From Deltaproteobacteria bacterium (GTDB taxonomy: Bacteria; Desulfobacterota; Desulfobacteria; Desulfobacterales; UBA5852): a stretch of DNA of 64,000 nucleotides. Location: positions 163,215 to 227,214 of the forward strand of contig JAHLLS010000006.1 of the NCBI GenBank assembly GCA_020444045.1, written 5' to 3'. Position 1 is the first letter of the stretch, and each line of letters starts with the position of its first letter. Shown in pieces: positions 1 through 8,911 of the stretch. The translations under genes were made by a program, and so were the position numbers. A model generated the notes under the pieces. That model had not been told where the DNA came from and searched no databases. It saw only the letters and a list, made by a program, of their open reading frames with translations.

Positions 1-33
1 CTCAAAGCGTTGAAAAGCGAAAGGACGCCCTAA
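1..33 (+). CDS. 3' end of an upstream gene (partial)
   Basis: The first eleven codons of the window read openly to a TAA at 31-33 (LKALKSERTP), one base before the start of the next gene. This is most likely the C-terminus of a gene that begins outside the window. Too little is visible to name it. The tight spacing suggests it is co-transcribed with the small membrane protein that follows. Confidence 0.4.
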   Translation, partial: LKALKSERTP

Positions 34-34
34 A

Positions 35-157
35 ATGAATAACCTGATCGACACGCTAATGAACGTCGGCATCTTTGTGTTTATCGGCCTCATGCTCTGG
101 CTCTATTTCAAGGAGATTCCCAAAGAAAACGAGCCCGAAGAAAACAAAGACATTTAG
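35..157 (+). CDS. Small single-span membrane protein (40 aa)
   Basis: A 40-residue ORF that starts two bases after the preceding stop, with an AAGGA-type ribosome site at about 20-25. Residues 9-25 (MNVGIFVFIGLMLWLYF) form one hydrophobic span. The tail is short and charged (KEIPKENEPEENKDI), so the protein is probably a single-pass inner-membrane protein. Immediate coupling to the upstream gene suggests an accessory subunit or small partner of that product. I do not recognise the family, and the function is unknown. Confidence 0.55.
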   Translation: MNNLIDTLMNVGIFVFIGLMLWLYFKEIPKENEPEENKDI

Positions 158-465
158 AATGAGAGTAAAGACCGTTAACCATATGAGTTGGGCTTGGGCA
201 GACATAAAACAAAAAAATCCAAGCAAAACTGACAAATCGTGCTTATTATTATAATTTAATACGTATTTTTCCTGCATTGCCGCAATGCCAGACCGAGTTG
301 GTCGACTGAAACACGACGCATCGGGCACCGTCACGTAAGCTGGCATCAGCCGGCGTTCAAATCAGAAGACGGTGTATACCGATTTGCCTGGCGTTTTTTC
401 CAGGAAACCACCGTTTCGTATTGTTGCAGGAACCATTTTACCAATAGCCCAAAACAGGAGGGGAT
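158..465. other. Non-coding stretch of about 308 bp
   Basis: AT-richer than its surroundings and without a convincing ORF on either strand. The AT-rich part (about 200-270) could carry a promoter for the gene starting at 466, but no clear -35/-10 pair stands out. No strong hairpin was seen. Confidence 0.4.
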
Positions 466-1347
466 ATGGACAACCTGTCGGAAATTGAATTTAATGTTGA
501 TGAACAATATGAAAATGAGAAGGGGGTCTTTACGGTCGTTTCCATCGACCGTGATGAAATGGTGATTCGCTGGGAAAACGGTGAGGAGATCCGCACCGAA
601 ATCGACTTGCAGCGCCGGATTGTCGAGCGCCGGCAGTGGGAAGAACAAAAACTCGCGGCCGCCGCCGAAGCCGCCCGGAAGCCTTCCCGTAAATCCGGCG
701 GGAAAAAAGCCGTATTTGCCGGTTTAGCCCCGACAGACTTCAAAAAAAGCGCCTCCGGTACGACCTGGCGCTCCCGCAACCAGTTGGGAGCGGCCGTCGC
801 CCAACAAATCGGCACCCGCCTGCTTAAGTTCAATTCCTGGGCCTTCGGCAACAAACCGGAGATGCATGTGCAGGACGTCAAACATCATGGTCGCGGGGAA
901 GCCGAAAATCAGGCCAAGTTTTTTGTCAGGGTGGACCCGCAGAATCTGTACTACGGCTTCCGGCTGGCACGTCCCGTGGACAAAGCACAGGCGCAAACCG
1001 AATGGGAGGGTTTTTTCGAATGGCTGAACCAGCCGGAAAACGAGCAGTCGCTCCGCACCATCGCCACCGAAACCCAATTGACTGTCTGTAATCTCGCCAC
1101 CCCCGTCACAGGCAACCTGCAGGCTTCCGCGGAAGGGTGGACCAAAGATGGAAGCGGAAAACCGGCGAGCCCGGAAGCGCTGACACAGTATATCACCGAT
1201 ATCCCGGAAACAGGGCCTCTTGATTTGGCATTTGTCGCCAGGATGGAAAAAGATGCCGCCGTGGCGAGCGGCCCCGACATCGCCAAACCAATCGCCCAGC
1301 TGTTTACACGGCTTTTGCCGCTGTATCAGGCCGCGACGAGCCCTTGA
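466..1347 (+). CDS. Uncharacterised protein, 293 aa
   Basis: The start is supported by CAGGAGGGG just before ATG. The N-terminal ~65 residues are acidic and beta-rich, reading like a small SH3/Tudor-like fold (VVSIDRDEMVIRWENGEEI). An Ala/Lys-rich linker (about 60-85) follows, then a ~200-residue globular domain with several Trp and a patch resembling a substrate-binding fold (FFVRVDPQNLYYGFRLARP). There is no signal peptide or membrane span, so it is probably cytoplasmic. It lies 85 bp upstream of the NYN-domain gene in the same orientation and may share its transcript. I do not recognise a named family. Confidence 0.7.
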   Translation: MDNLSEIEFNVDEQYENEKGVFTVVSIDRDEMVIRWENGEEIRTEIDLQRRIVERRQWEEQKLAAAAEAARKPSRKSGGKKAVFAGLAPTDFKKSASGTTWRSRNQLGAAVAQQIGTRLLKFNSWAFGNKPEMHVQDVKHHGRGEAENQAKFFVRVDPQNLYYGFRLARPVDKAQAQTEWEGFFEWLNQPENEQSLRTIATETQLTVCNLATPVTGNLQASAEGWTKDGSGKPASPEALTQYITDIPETGPLDLAFVARMEKDAAVASGPDIAKPIAQLFTRLLPLYQAATSP

Positions 1348-1432
1348 TCGCGCCATCGGAAACCGTCCCTTTGCGGGAATTGCATGCGGCCAGGTCGGTG
1401 CCATTCTACCGAATGCCTTTGGAAGGAAGAAG

Positions 1433-2236
1433 ATGAGTAAAGCCGTGGAAACCCACAATATGGCTGTTTTCTGTGATTTTGAAAACGTCGCGCTCGGCGT
1501 TCAGGATGCGCGCTACGCCGATTTCGACATCAACAAGGTGCTGGAAAAATTATTATTGAAAGGCAGTATCGTTGTCAAAAAAGCCTATTGTGACTGGGAA
1601 CGCTACAAAAAGTTCAAAGCCGCCATGCACGAAGCCGCTTTCGAGCTCATCGAAATCCCGCATGTGCGCCAATCCGGCAAAAATTCGGCCGATATCCGCA
1701 TGGTCGTCGACGCCCTTGACCTGTGCTACACCAAGTCACATGTGGATACGTTTGTCATCGTATCCGGCGACTCGGATTTCTCGCCATTGGTCAGCAAATT
1801 GCGCGAAAACAATAAAAACGTGATCGGCGTAGGGGTTAAAAATTCAAGCTCCGATCTTTTGATCGCCAATTGCGACGAATTTATCTACTATGACAATCTG
1901 GTGGGCCGTAAAAAAAAGCCGGCCAAATCAGCCCGCAAAGCCCCGGTGAAGGGATCCAAGACCCCCCAAAAGGACAAGGAAGCCGAAACCCGCACCCAGG
2001 AAGCCCTGGAACTGGTCATGGAAACCCTGGAAGCGCTGGCTGAGGAAAGAGGGTCGGAAGATAAAATATGGGGGTCCATGGTCAAGCAGACCCTCAAGCG
2101 CCGCCGGCCGGGCTTCAACGAATCCTACTACGGCTTCCGGTCATTCAACCGGCTCCTTGAGGAAGCCGCCGCCCGGGGCCTGCTGAAACTCGAACCGGAT
2201 GAAAAATCCGGCGGCTACATCATCATTTCCAGCTGA
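1433..2236 (+). CDS. NYN-domain (LabA/PIN-like) protein with C-terminal OST-HTH/LOTUS-like domain
   Basis: 267 aa. The reading frame is open further upstream, but the ATG at 1433 has GGAAGGAAGAAG in front of it and begins just before the domain, so I start there. Residues ~10-155 carry the NYN/LabA pattern: VFCDFENVA, then SADIRMVVDAL, then VIVSGDSDFSPLV, whose acidic residues form the metal site of PIN-like nucleases. A Lys-rich linker (KKKPAKSARK...) leads to a C-terminal winged-helix region (IWGSMVKQTLKRRRPGF...YGFRSFNRLLEEA) of the OST-HTH/LOTUS type that binds RNA. The expected role is an RNA-binding, possibly RNA-cleaving cytoplasmic protein; the natural substrate is unknown. Confidence 0.8.
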   Translation: MSKAVETHNMAVFCDFENVALGVQDARYADFDINKVLEKLLLKGSIVVKKAYCDWERYKKFKAAMHEAAFELIEIPHVRQSGKNSADIRMVVDALDLCYTKSHVDTFVIVSGDSDFSPLVSKLRENNKNVIGVGVKNSSSDLLIANCDEFIYYDNLVGRKKKPAKSARKAPVKGSKTPQKDKEAETRTQEALELVMETLEALAEERGSEDKIWGSMVKQTLKRRRPGFNESYYGFRSFNRLLEEAAARGLLKLEPDEKSGGYIIISS

Positions 2237-2609
2237 ATGGTCCGGCCAGGGGATACTTTTTCGTACGCGACGCAGCGATAGCCGGTCGCCGTTTCAACGC
2301 CATGCGTTAACAGCCTCCGCCCCGCACCCTCATGGGGTTGTAGGATAGGCCGGCTTTCTCCCCCGGCGACACCAAATCATGCGATTTGGTGAACAGGATT
2401 GCGTCGGGCCGGTAATGCCCATCTCCAACCAGCCTATCTCACAAATCCCCCGGTGCCGACCGCGGCATGGTCTCTGTCGGAAGGCCGGAAACACCACCGC
2501 CCCGGATAATTGCCCATGGGGCACAAGACCCCGCGCGTTGACAATGCCAAGGCCTTTATATAAGACCATTCAGGGCCGATTTTTCTCGTCGACACAGGGG
2601 ATTGCCATC
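2237..2609. other. Intergenic region with a 9-bp hairpin
   Basis: 373 bp between the NYN gene and trkA. It contains a perfect inverted repeat at 2370-2391 (CACCAAATC / GATTTGGTG with a 4-nt loop) without a T-tract, so it is not a classical terminator. The trkA frame is open upstream of 2610, but composition and lack of a domain there suggest it is non-coding leader. Confidence 0.4.
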
Positions 2610-4016
2610 ATGCTGGGCAGGAAAAAGACCGTAGCGGAGAATATCCTGATCCTCGGTCTGGGCGGCGTTGGGGCTTACCTGGCCAAACGGTTGGTGCATG
2701 AGGGCTATGCGGTCACCGCCATCGAGCCGGACAGCAATTTGATCCGCTACACCGACAATCACCTGGACGCCCGGCTGATTCAAGGGTCGGCCATGAGCAT
2801 GGACTGTTGGCGCGAAGCCAATGCGGAAAATATCGATGTACTGATCGCCGTCACCGACAACGATGCCGTCAACATGCTGGCCGCCATGATCGCCGACCGC
2901 TTCGGCATCCCCCGCAAGATTGCCCGTGTCCGCTCCACCGATCTGGCGGCCAAGGATTCCGTACTCAGCACCGCTGATCTGAAAATTGATTTGATCATTC
3001 ATCCCGAAGAACTGGCGGCCCAGGAAATCGTTCGGCTGGTCAAGCGAACGGCCGGCAATGAAATCATTGATATCGCCGACGGCCAGACACAAGTCATGGC
3101 CACCCGTGTCCACGAAGGCTCACCCCTGGCCCATCAGAAGCTGAAAACCCTTTCCATGACCCACAACACATTCCCCTTCCGCATCGTGGCCATTGCCAGG
3201 GGAATTACCACCACACTGCCCGGTGGAAACGATGAAATCCTCCCCCAGGACCAGGTCTTGATCATGGCCTCCAGGAAGAATCTCCCCAAAGTCATGGCCC
3301 TGAACGGGGTCAAGCAGCAGCGCCGGCACAGGGTCATGATCCTGGGCGGGGGTCTGGTGGGCTGCCGCGTGGCCGAACTGCTGGGGAAACGGGTTCAGGT
3401 CAAACTCATCGAAAAGGACGGAGACCGGGCGGCCGAACTGAGTCATCGCCTGACGCATGCCGAGGTGCTTCATGGGGATGGGTCGGATGCCGAAGCCCTT
3501 GATCTGGCCGGGTTGATGGACATGGACACCTTCATAACGGCCACCGGCGAAAACGAAACCAACATCATGAGCTGCATGCTGGCCAAGCATCTGATGACCA
3601 CCAGCAACGGAAGCACACACCGCACGGAACACAAAACGATTTCCCTGGTGAACAAAGAGGAATACCTGGTATTGGCCGCCACCAGTGGATCGGATATTGC
3701 CCTGAACAAGAAAGTGCTGGCGGCCAACGAAATCCTGAAGTTCATACGGCGGGGGGAATTACTGTCGGTGGCCCACCTTCACGGGTTCGACGCGGAAGTG
3801 GTGGAAATTCTGGCAGTGCCCGACTCCCCCATCACGCGCATCCCGCTTTCCAAAATCGATCCGTCTTTTCACGGCAAGATTCTTGTAGGGGGTGTCTACC
3901 GGGATGAACGGTGGCAAATCGCCGTGGGCGACACCCGTATTCTTCCCGATGAGCGCGTGATCGTGATCTGCAAATCCCTGCACCTCAAAGATGTGCACGA
4001 ACTCTTTTTGGGCTAG
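2610..4016 (+). CDS. trkA: Trk K+ uptake system NAD-binding subunit TrkA
   Basis: 468 aa, the usual length for TrkA with two RCK halves. Each half has a Rossmann NAD site, GLGGVG at residues 16-21 and GGGLVG near residues 246-251, followed by a TrkA-C type domain. The acidic residue closing the nucleotide site is seen in AIEPDSN and LIEKDGD. TrkA is a cytoplasmic peripheral protein that gates the TrkH channel in response to nucleotide. I chose the ATG at 2610 because AGGGG lies about 9 nt upstream and the domain starts immediately afterwards. It is convergent with trkH, with 73 bp between them, so the two subunits cannot share an mRNA. Confidence 0.93.
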   Translation: MLGRKKTVAENILILGLGGVGAYLAKRLVHEGYAVTAIEPDSNLIRYTDNHLDARLIQGSAMSMDCWREANAENIDVLIAVTDNDAVNMLAAMIADRFGIPRKIARVRSTDLAAKDSVLSTADLKIDLIIHPEELAAQEIVRLVKRTAGNEIIDIADGQTQVMATRVHEGSPLAHQKLKTLSMTHNTFPFRIVAIARGITTTLPGGNDEILPQDQVLIMASRKNLPKVMALNGVKQQRRHRVMILGGGLVGCRVAELLGKRVQVKLIEKDGDRAAELSHRLTHAEVLHGDGSDAEALDLAGLMDMDTFITATGENETNIMSCMLAKHLMTTSNGSTHRTEHKTISLVNKEEYLVLAATSGSDIALNKKVLAANEILKFIRRGELLSVAHLHGFDAEVVEILAVPDSPITRIPLSKIDPSFHGKILVGGVYRDERWQIAVGDTRILPDERVIVICKSLHLKDVHELFLG

Positions 4017-4089
4017 TATCCAGCCATCACATTCCGCCTTCAAAACCACGATCGCCGATGGATATCCTGCCTCCCTGGCGAGTTGCGCA

Positions 4090-5544
4090 TTACCGTTTCC
4101 AGAAAGACGGGTAGAAAATCACCAGCGCCGAAAACATCTCCAGCCGCCCGACCAGCATGTTCCAGGACAGAAACCATTTGCCCACGTCGGAAATAAAAGC
4201 ATAATTTTCAGAGGGACCCACGGCCCCGAAGCCCGGCCCGATATTCATGAGGGAGGCGATGACCGAACTCATGGCCGTCAGATAGTCCATATCGTCGGTG
4301 AGCACCATCACGCACCCGCCTGCCAGCACCATGAAGATATTGACGATAAAGTATGAGACCGACAGGTAGATGATGGAATCGTCCACCGGGCGCTGGTTGA
4401 GGCGGACGGAGATGACGGACATGGGCTGGAAAAAGATTTTTTTGATAGTGGCCGACATGAACTTGCACAGCACCACATAATGGACGATCTTGATGCCGCT
4501 GGTGGTGGACCCGGCGCAGGCGCCGATGAAGCATACGGCATACAGGAACATCTGGGCGGCCTGGGGCCACTGTTCATAATCGGCGGTGGTGAAGCCGGTG
4601 GTGGTCAGCAGGCTGGTTACCTGAAAGCTCCCGTAGCGGAGGGCGTTCACAAAGCCGTAAATGTTTTCCTTCCACAAGATCCATGAGACCATGCCGCAGA
4701 AAAAGAGCATCACCCCCACGTACCAGCGAAACTCCGTGTTGATCCGCAACGCGCGCCAGTCGCCCCGCACCATCTGGTAGAAAAGCACAAACGTCATACC
4801 GCCGAGAAACATGAAGAGGGTAATGACCCAGTCAAAATAGGCGCTGTTGTAATGCCCGATACTGGCATTCCAGGGGGAGTAGCCGGAGGTGGATACGGTG
4901 CCGAAGGCGTGGCATAGGGAATCGAACAACGACATGCCCCCAAGGCAAAGCAAAATCGTTTCCGCCAGGTTCAATACCATGTAGATGATCCACAGGCGGA
5001 TCATGGTGTCCCGGTTGCGGGAATGGAACTTCTCTTTGGTGATGACCTGGCCCGGCGAGGATTCCGCCCGGAAGATGCGCAGTCCGCCCATGCCGTGAGG
5101 CAGAAAAATCACCGTCAGGGTTAGAAATCCCATGCCGCCCAGCAAGTGGGTTTGGCTGCGCCAGAACAGGAGCCCGTGGGGCACCACCTCGATATCCGTC
5201 AGGATCGTGGCGCCGCTGGTGGTGTAGCCGGACATCATCTCGAAGAAGGCATCCGTGAACGATGGAATGGATCCATGGATCATGAACGGCAGCGCACTCA
5301 GGGCGGAAACCAGGACCCAGCCAAAAGCGGCGATAAAGATCCCGTCTTTGATCCCCAAATCGAGGTGTTTTCTGAAGCGCCACCACAAGGGTGCCCCCAA
5401 AAAAAGGATCGCCGCGGCTGAGATCAAAATGGCGGTAAAATCCCCTTCACCGTAGATCAAAGAACAGGCGAGCGGCAACGCCATGGAAATGCCCGTGACC
5501 ATGAACAGGGTACCGAAAACGTGCAGGATGGAAAACAGGTGCAT
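4090..5544 (-). CDS. trkH: Trk K+ uptake system membrane subunit TrkH
   Basis: 484 aa polytopic inner-membrane protein with four pore-loop repeats typical of TrkH/KtrB. Recognisable filter-like segments are SGYTTSGATI, TVSTSGYSPW, TTTGFTTADY and NIGPGFGAVGP. It passively conducts K+ (or Na+) and is regulated by the TrkA ring. It is encoded opposite to trkA and converges on it. No strong ribosome site precedes the start (GAAAATTACCC). No clear bidirectional terminator was found in the 73-bp gap, so some antisense overlap of the two mRNAs is possible. Confidence 0.93.
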   Translation of the reverse strand: MHLFSILHVFGTLFMVTGISMALPLACSLIYGEGDFTAILISAAAILFLGAPLWWRFRKHLDLGIKDGIFIAAFGWVLVSALSALPFMIHGSIPSFTDAFFEMMSGYTTSGATILTDIEVVPHGLLFWRSQTHLLGGMGFLTLTVIFLPHGMGGLRIFRAESSPGQVITKEKFHSRNRDTMIRLWIIYMVLNLAETILLCLGGMSLFDSLCHAFGTVSTSGYSPWNASIGHYNSAYFDWVITLFMFLGGMTFVLFYQMVRGDWRALRINTEFRWYVGVMLFFCGMVSWILWKENIYGFVNALRYGSFQVTSLLTTTGFTTADYEQWPQAAQMFLYAVCFIGACAGSTTSGIKIVHYVVLCKFMSATIKKIFFQPMSVISVRLNQRPVDDSIIYLSVSYFIVNIFMVLAGGCVMVLTDDMDYLTAMSSVIASLMNIGPGFGAVGPSENYAFISDVGKWFLSWNMLVGRLEMFSALVIFYPSFWKR

Positions 5545-5924
5545 GGGTAATTTTCAATCGGTATATGACAAGATCAATAAGGGTCAGCGTTAAGATGCAA
5601 TTTATATCGCACGTGCTTTAAAAACGCAAAACACCCGTGTTTTCGCGGACGACAGTTTCCTGTCCGATGGGTTGCGCAACGGTCACCCCCGCATGCCGTG
5701 CCGTTCTTGAGAAACCGGATCGAGCATCGTGGGCAGGCGCCGGTTTATTTTTTCCAGGCCGCTATCCCCTGCAACCATAGCGCTACAGGAAGACTTTTGG
5801 ACGAATAGGCATGCTGTGCCGCGCCTTTAAGTTCACATATCTCTTGATCCGCCGATCCCCCATATGATAATAATAATTTTTCTTGTCCGATCGTTTCCCC
5901 CTACAATTGAAAGGAGATTTTGTA
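5545..5924. other. Divergent intergenic region trkH / potD
   Basis: 380 bp containing the control regions of two divergent genes. An AT-rich tract at about 5860-5882 (ATATGATAATAATAATTTTT) lies 40-60 bp upstream of potD and is a plausible -10 region. No obvious matching -35, operator or riboswitch was identified. Confidence 0.35.
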
Positions 5925-6956
5925 ATGAAACGGATTGCTGTTGTCATGCTCTGCGTCGTGGCCCTTCTGTTTTCATCCGGCACCGCTATCGCCGGCGGTG
6001 ATTTGTTCCTCTACAACTGGTCCGATTATACCGCACCCGATCTGATCAAAAAATTCGAGAAGGAAACCGGCATCAAGGTCACCCTGGATATCTACGATTC
6101 CAACGAAACCCTGCTGGCCAAAATGAAGTCCGGCGGCGGTGCCTACGACATCATCGTCCCGACCCACAACTTCGTCACCATCCTGATCGAAGAGGGCCTG
6201 ATCCAGAAAGTCAACGCCGCCGAATTCAAGGGCTACGAAAACATCGTCGACGCCATGAAAGGCCCGCCCTGGGATCCGAAAAACGAATACACCATCCCCT
6301 GGAACTACGGCAGCACCTCCTTTTGTCTGAACACCGGGGCCTACAACCCCGCCGAAGAGTCCATGGACACGCTGTTCAATCCCCCGGCCGAACTGCAGGG
6401 TAAGATCGGCATGTTCGACTCTTCCGAGGAGAACACCAACCTGGCCCTGGTGTACAAGGGCTACCCCCAATGCAACGAAGACCCCGCCCAGATGCAGGAA
6501 ATCCTGGACCTCCTGCTGGCGCAGAAACCCTACGTCAAAGTCTACAGCTCCGAGGGCATTCACGAACGCCTGGTGTCCGAAGACGTCATGATGAGCGGCT
6601 GCTGGAACGGCTCCGCCATGCGGGCCCGCAAGGCCAACCCGAATATCAAGTACATGTATCCCAAAGAAGGCATTCTGGGCTGGGCCGACAACCTGGCCGT
6701 GCCTACAGGTGCCAAAAACCGGGAAAACGCGATCAAATTCCTCGAATTCATGCTGCAGCCCGAAAACGCGGCCCTTCAGACCAATTTTTCAGGCTATGCT
6801 AACGCCATCAAGGGCAGCGAGGCTTTCCTGAAGGAGGAATTGAGGGGCGCACCCGAACTCACGGTGCCGGAGGGGATTCCGGTCCATTTCCATCCCCAGT
6901 GCTCGGAAACCGCCATCCGGCTGCTGGACAAGGTCTGGACCAAGGTCAAGCAGTAA
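5925..6956 (+). CDS. potD: Spermidine/putrescine-binding periplasmic protein PotD
   Basis: 343 aa. AAGGAG sits 9 nt before the ATG. A Sec signal peptide ends at about AIA-G (residues 21-24). The mature protein begins with the PotD/PotF hallmark LFLYNWSDYTAPDLIKKFE, followed by YDIIVPTHN and IPWNYGSTSF, and later GWADNLAVP. It captures polyamine in the periplasm and delivers it to PotBC. The gene is first in a six-gene same-strand cluster and is followed by a hairpin-plus-T terminator at 7006-7040. That layout would give more binding protein than permease. Which polyamine is bound cannot be read from sequence. Confidence 0.9.
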   Translation: MKRIAVVMLCVVALLFSSGTAIAGGDLFLYNWSDYTAPDLIKKFEKETGIKVTLDIYDSNETLLAKMKSGGGAYDIIVPTHNFVTILIEEGLIQKVNAAEFKGYENIVDAMKGPPWDPKNEYTIPWNYGSTSFCLNTGAYNPAEESMDTLFNPPAELQGKIGMFDSSEENTNLALVYKGYPQCNEDPAQMQEILDLLLAQKPYVKVYSSEGIHERLVSEDVMMSGCWNGSAMRARKANPNIKYMYPKEGILGWADNLAVPTGAKNRENAIKFLEFMLQPENAALQTNFSGYANAIKGSEAFLKEELRGAPELTVPEGIPVHFHPQCSETAIRLLDKVWTKVKQ

Positions 6957-7005
6957 AACGCGGTGCGGACCCGACACCTTTAAAACTAAAACAGCAAATA
7001 ATTGT

Positions 7006-7040
7006 GGGGGATATCCGCTGGCGGGTATCCCCCCCGTTTT
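7006..7040 (+). terminator. Intrinsic terminator/attenuator after potD
   Basis: A 13-bp stem (GGGGGATATCCGC with GCGGGTATCCCCC, one G-U wobble) with a minimal loop, followed by CCGTTTTA. It lies between potD and the amidohydrolase gene in the same operon direction. It probably causes partial termination so that potD is expressed in excess of the downstream genes. Confidence 0.7.
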
Positions 7041-7118
7041 ACCCAAGAGGCGGCCCCAGACCCTTCAGCTGTGAAGGCAACCCCCAAGCGGAGAAAAACT
7101 TAAAAAAAGATTCGTGCA

Positions 7119-8909
7119 ATGACGATCACTTCTTCTTCAGCGTTCGCAGACCTAGTTTTTAAAAACGGCCGGGTGTTTACCCAGGAGGCGGAACCCGCCC
7201 AAGCCCAGGCCGTCGCCGTCGCCGGCAAACGCATCGTCTATGTCGGTGATAACGAGGGGGCGGCCGGTTTCATCGGACCGCACACGCAGGTCATCGACCT
7301 GGACGGCAAGATGGTGCTGCCGGCCTTTATCGACGCTCATATGCACCCGGTTCATGGGGCCTATCGGTATGTTTATTGCCTGAGTCTGTTCGGTATCAAC
7401 GCGGACGATCTGAAACAGGCCTACCTGGACGAAGCCCGCCGCTTCGTGGCGCAGAACTCGGACAAGCCATGGATCCAGGGCGCCGGCTTCCGCCGCGGGG
7501 CCTTTGACGAGATCGGGCCGCGCAGGGAATGGCTGGACGCCGTGGAAGCCAAACGACCCGTCTCGATTCTTTCCAAAGACGGCCACTCCTTGTGGGTCAA
7601 CTCCCGGGCCCTGGAAATTGCGGGCATTACCGCCGACACGCCCGATCCGCCCAACGGCGTCATCAAACGGGATCCGGCCACGGGCTGCCCTTCCGGGCTG
7701 TTGCAGGAAGCGGCCATGGCCCTCGTGAAGCCGCACATCCCCAAGCCTACCCGGGAAGAAATCAAGGCCACCCTGCTATGGCTGCAGCAATGGCTCAACC
7801 GCGAGGGCATCACCACGGCCTTGGACGCCATTCTGGAAATTGACGCTCCGGAAGTCTACCGGGCCTACCAGGAACTGGCCGAAGAAAGTCGCTTGACCGT
7901 TCGCTACCGGGGCGCCTGGCGCATCATTCCCGAACGGGATTTCAAAGCCGACATCGACCGGGCCCTGGCATTGTCGCAGCAGTTCGATACGCCCCATTTC
8001 AAAACGGACGTTTTCAAGTTCTTCGCCGATGAAGTGGTTGAGGAGGAGACCGCCTTGCTGCTGAAGCCTTACGCCCATCGATCCGATGACTGGCTGGGTC
8101 TCAAAGATTGGGACAACGACGCCCTGCTGGCGGCTTTTACCAGGGTTCACCAGGCCGGCGGCCAGGTGCACGTGCACACTATCGGGGATGGTGCCGTGCG
8201 ATACGTGCTGGATGTTTTAGAGGCGCTGAAGCAAAAAACCGAGCCAACCCGTTGGGATCGGCGACCGACCCTGGCCCATCTGCAGTTGGTTCACCCCGAC
8301 GATTTCCGCCGCATGGCCGCGATGGACGTGACCGCCGTCATTGCCCCCTACTGGTGCATCGTCGAAGACTATTTCTGGGAGATGTACGTGGACTACCTGG
8401 GTCGCGAGCGGGCCTTCAACGGGCAGTACCCCCAGAAGCGTTTTTTGGAAAACGGCGTGAACCTGGCCTTTCATTCCGATTTTTCCGTGGTCGAACCCGA
8501 TTCCATGCGGGCGCTGTACAGCGCCTTGACGCGCCGGGCGCCCAGGCGGACATTCGAAAGCAATTACGGCCGCATGCCCGGTTATCGCTACGTTGCTGAA
8601 TCCGGAGCAGACCTGCAATACGGCGATATCGGCACCCTGCCGCCGGAAGAGGAATGCCTCGACTTGGAGGAAGCCCTCCTGGCCTACACCATGGGGGGGG
8701 CCTATGCGAATTTTATGGAAAACGATCTGGGCTCAATTGTGGCCGGCAAACTGGCCGACCTAATCGTCCTGGACCAAAATCTCTACGAGATCCCCTTCGA
8801 CGACATCCCCCAGGCCCGCGTGGTCATGACCCTCTTCGAGGGACGCATCGTTTTCGAAGACGACGGCACGCAGCCAAGAGGCGGCCGCCCGCCCCTGCCG
8901 GAACGCTGA
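7119..8909 (+). CDS. YtcJ-like amidohydrolase (metal-dependent hydrolase)
   Basis: 596 aa, amidohydrolase-3 (YtcJ) family. The beta-sandwich N-terminus (LVFKNGRVFT...GKRIVYVG) precedes the metal motif DAHMHP (H74, H76). Later ligand regions are FKFFADEVVEE, GQVHVHTIGDGAVRYVLD, LAHLQLVHP and FHSDFSVVEPD, the last with the catalytic Asp region. The C-terminal strand region (GKLADLIVLDQNLYEI) is also typical. It probably hydrolyses an amide or a related C-N bond in the cytoplasm. Its place inside a polyamine cluster suggests an acylated or gamma-glutamyl polyamine, but this is inference. The start lacks a strong ribosome site; the next gene begins two bases after its stop. Confidence 0.85.
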   Translation: MTITSSSAFADLVFKNGRVFTQEAEPAQAQAVAVAGKRIVYVGDNEGAAGFIGPHTQVIDLDGKMVLPAFIDAHMHPVHGAYRYVYCLSLFGINADDLKQAYLDEARRFVAQNSDKPWIQGAGFRRGAFDEIGPRREWLDAVEAKRPVSILSKDGHSLWVNSRALEIAGITADTPDPPNGVIKRDPATGCPSGLLQEAAMALVKPHIPKPTREEIKATLLWLQQWLNREGITTALDAILEIDAPEVYRAYQELAEESRLTVRYRGAWRIIPERDFKADIDRALALSQQFDTPHFKTDVFKFFADEVVEEETALLLKPYAHRSDDWLGLKDWDNDALLAAFTRVHQAGGQVHVHTIGDGAVRYVLDVLEALKQKTEPTRWDRRPTLAHLQLVHPDDFRRMAAMDVTAVIAPYWCIVEDYFWEMYVDYLGRERAFNGQYPQKRFLENGVNLAFHSDFSVVEPDSMRALYSALTRRAPRRTFESNYGRMPGYRYVAESGADLQYGDIGTLPPEEECLDLEEALLAYTMGGAYANFMENDLGSIVAGKLADLIVLDQNLYEIPFDDIPQARVVMTLFEGRIVFEDDGTQPRGGRPPLPER

Positions 8910-8911
8910 CC

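Noticed and set aside
724..1458. Long minus-strand ORF opposite the 466-1347 gene
   Set aside because: It is antisense to two better-supported plus-strand genes, has no domain and no ribosome site.
4017..4089. Terminator between convergent trkA and trkH
   Set aside because: No stem of useful length with a T-tract was visible in the 73-bp gap.
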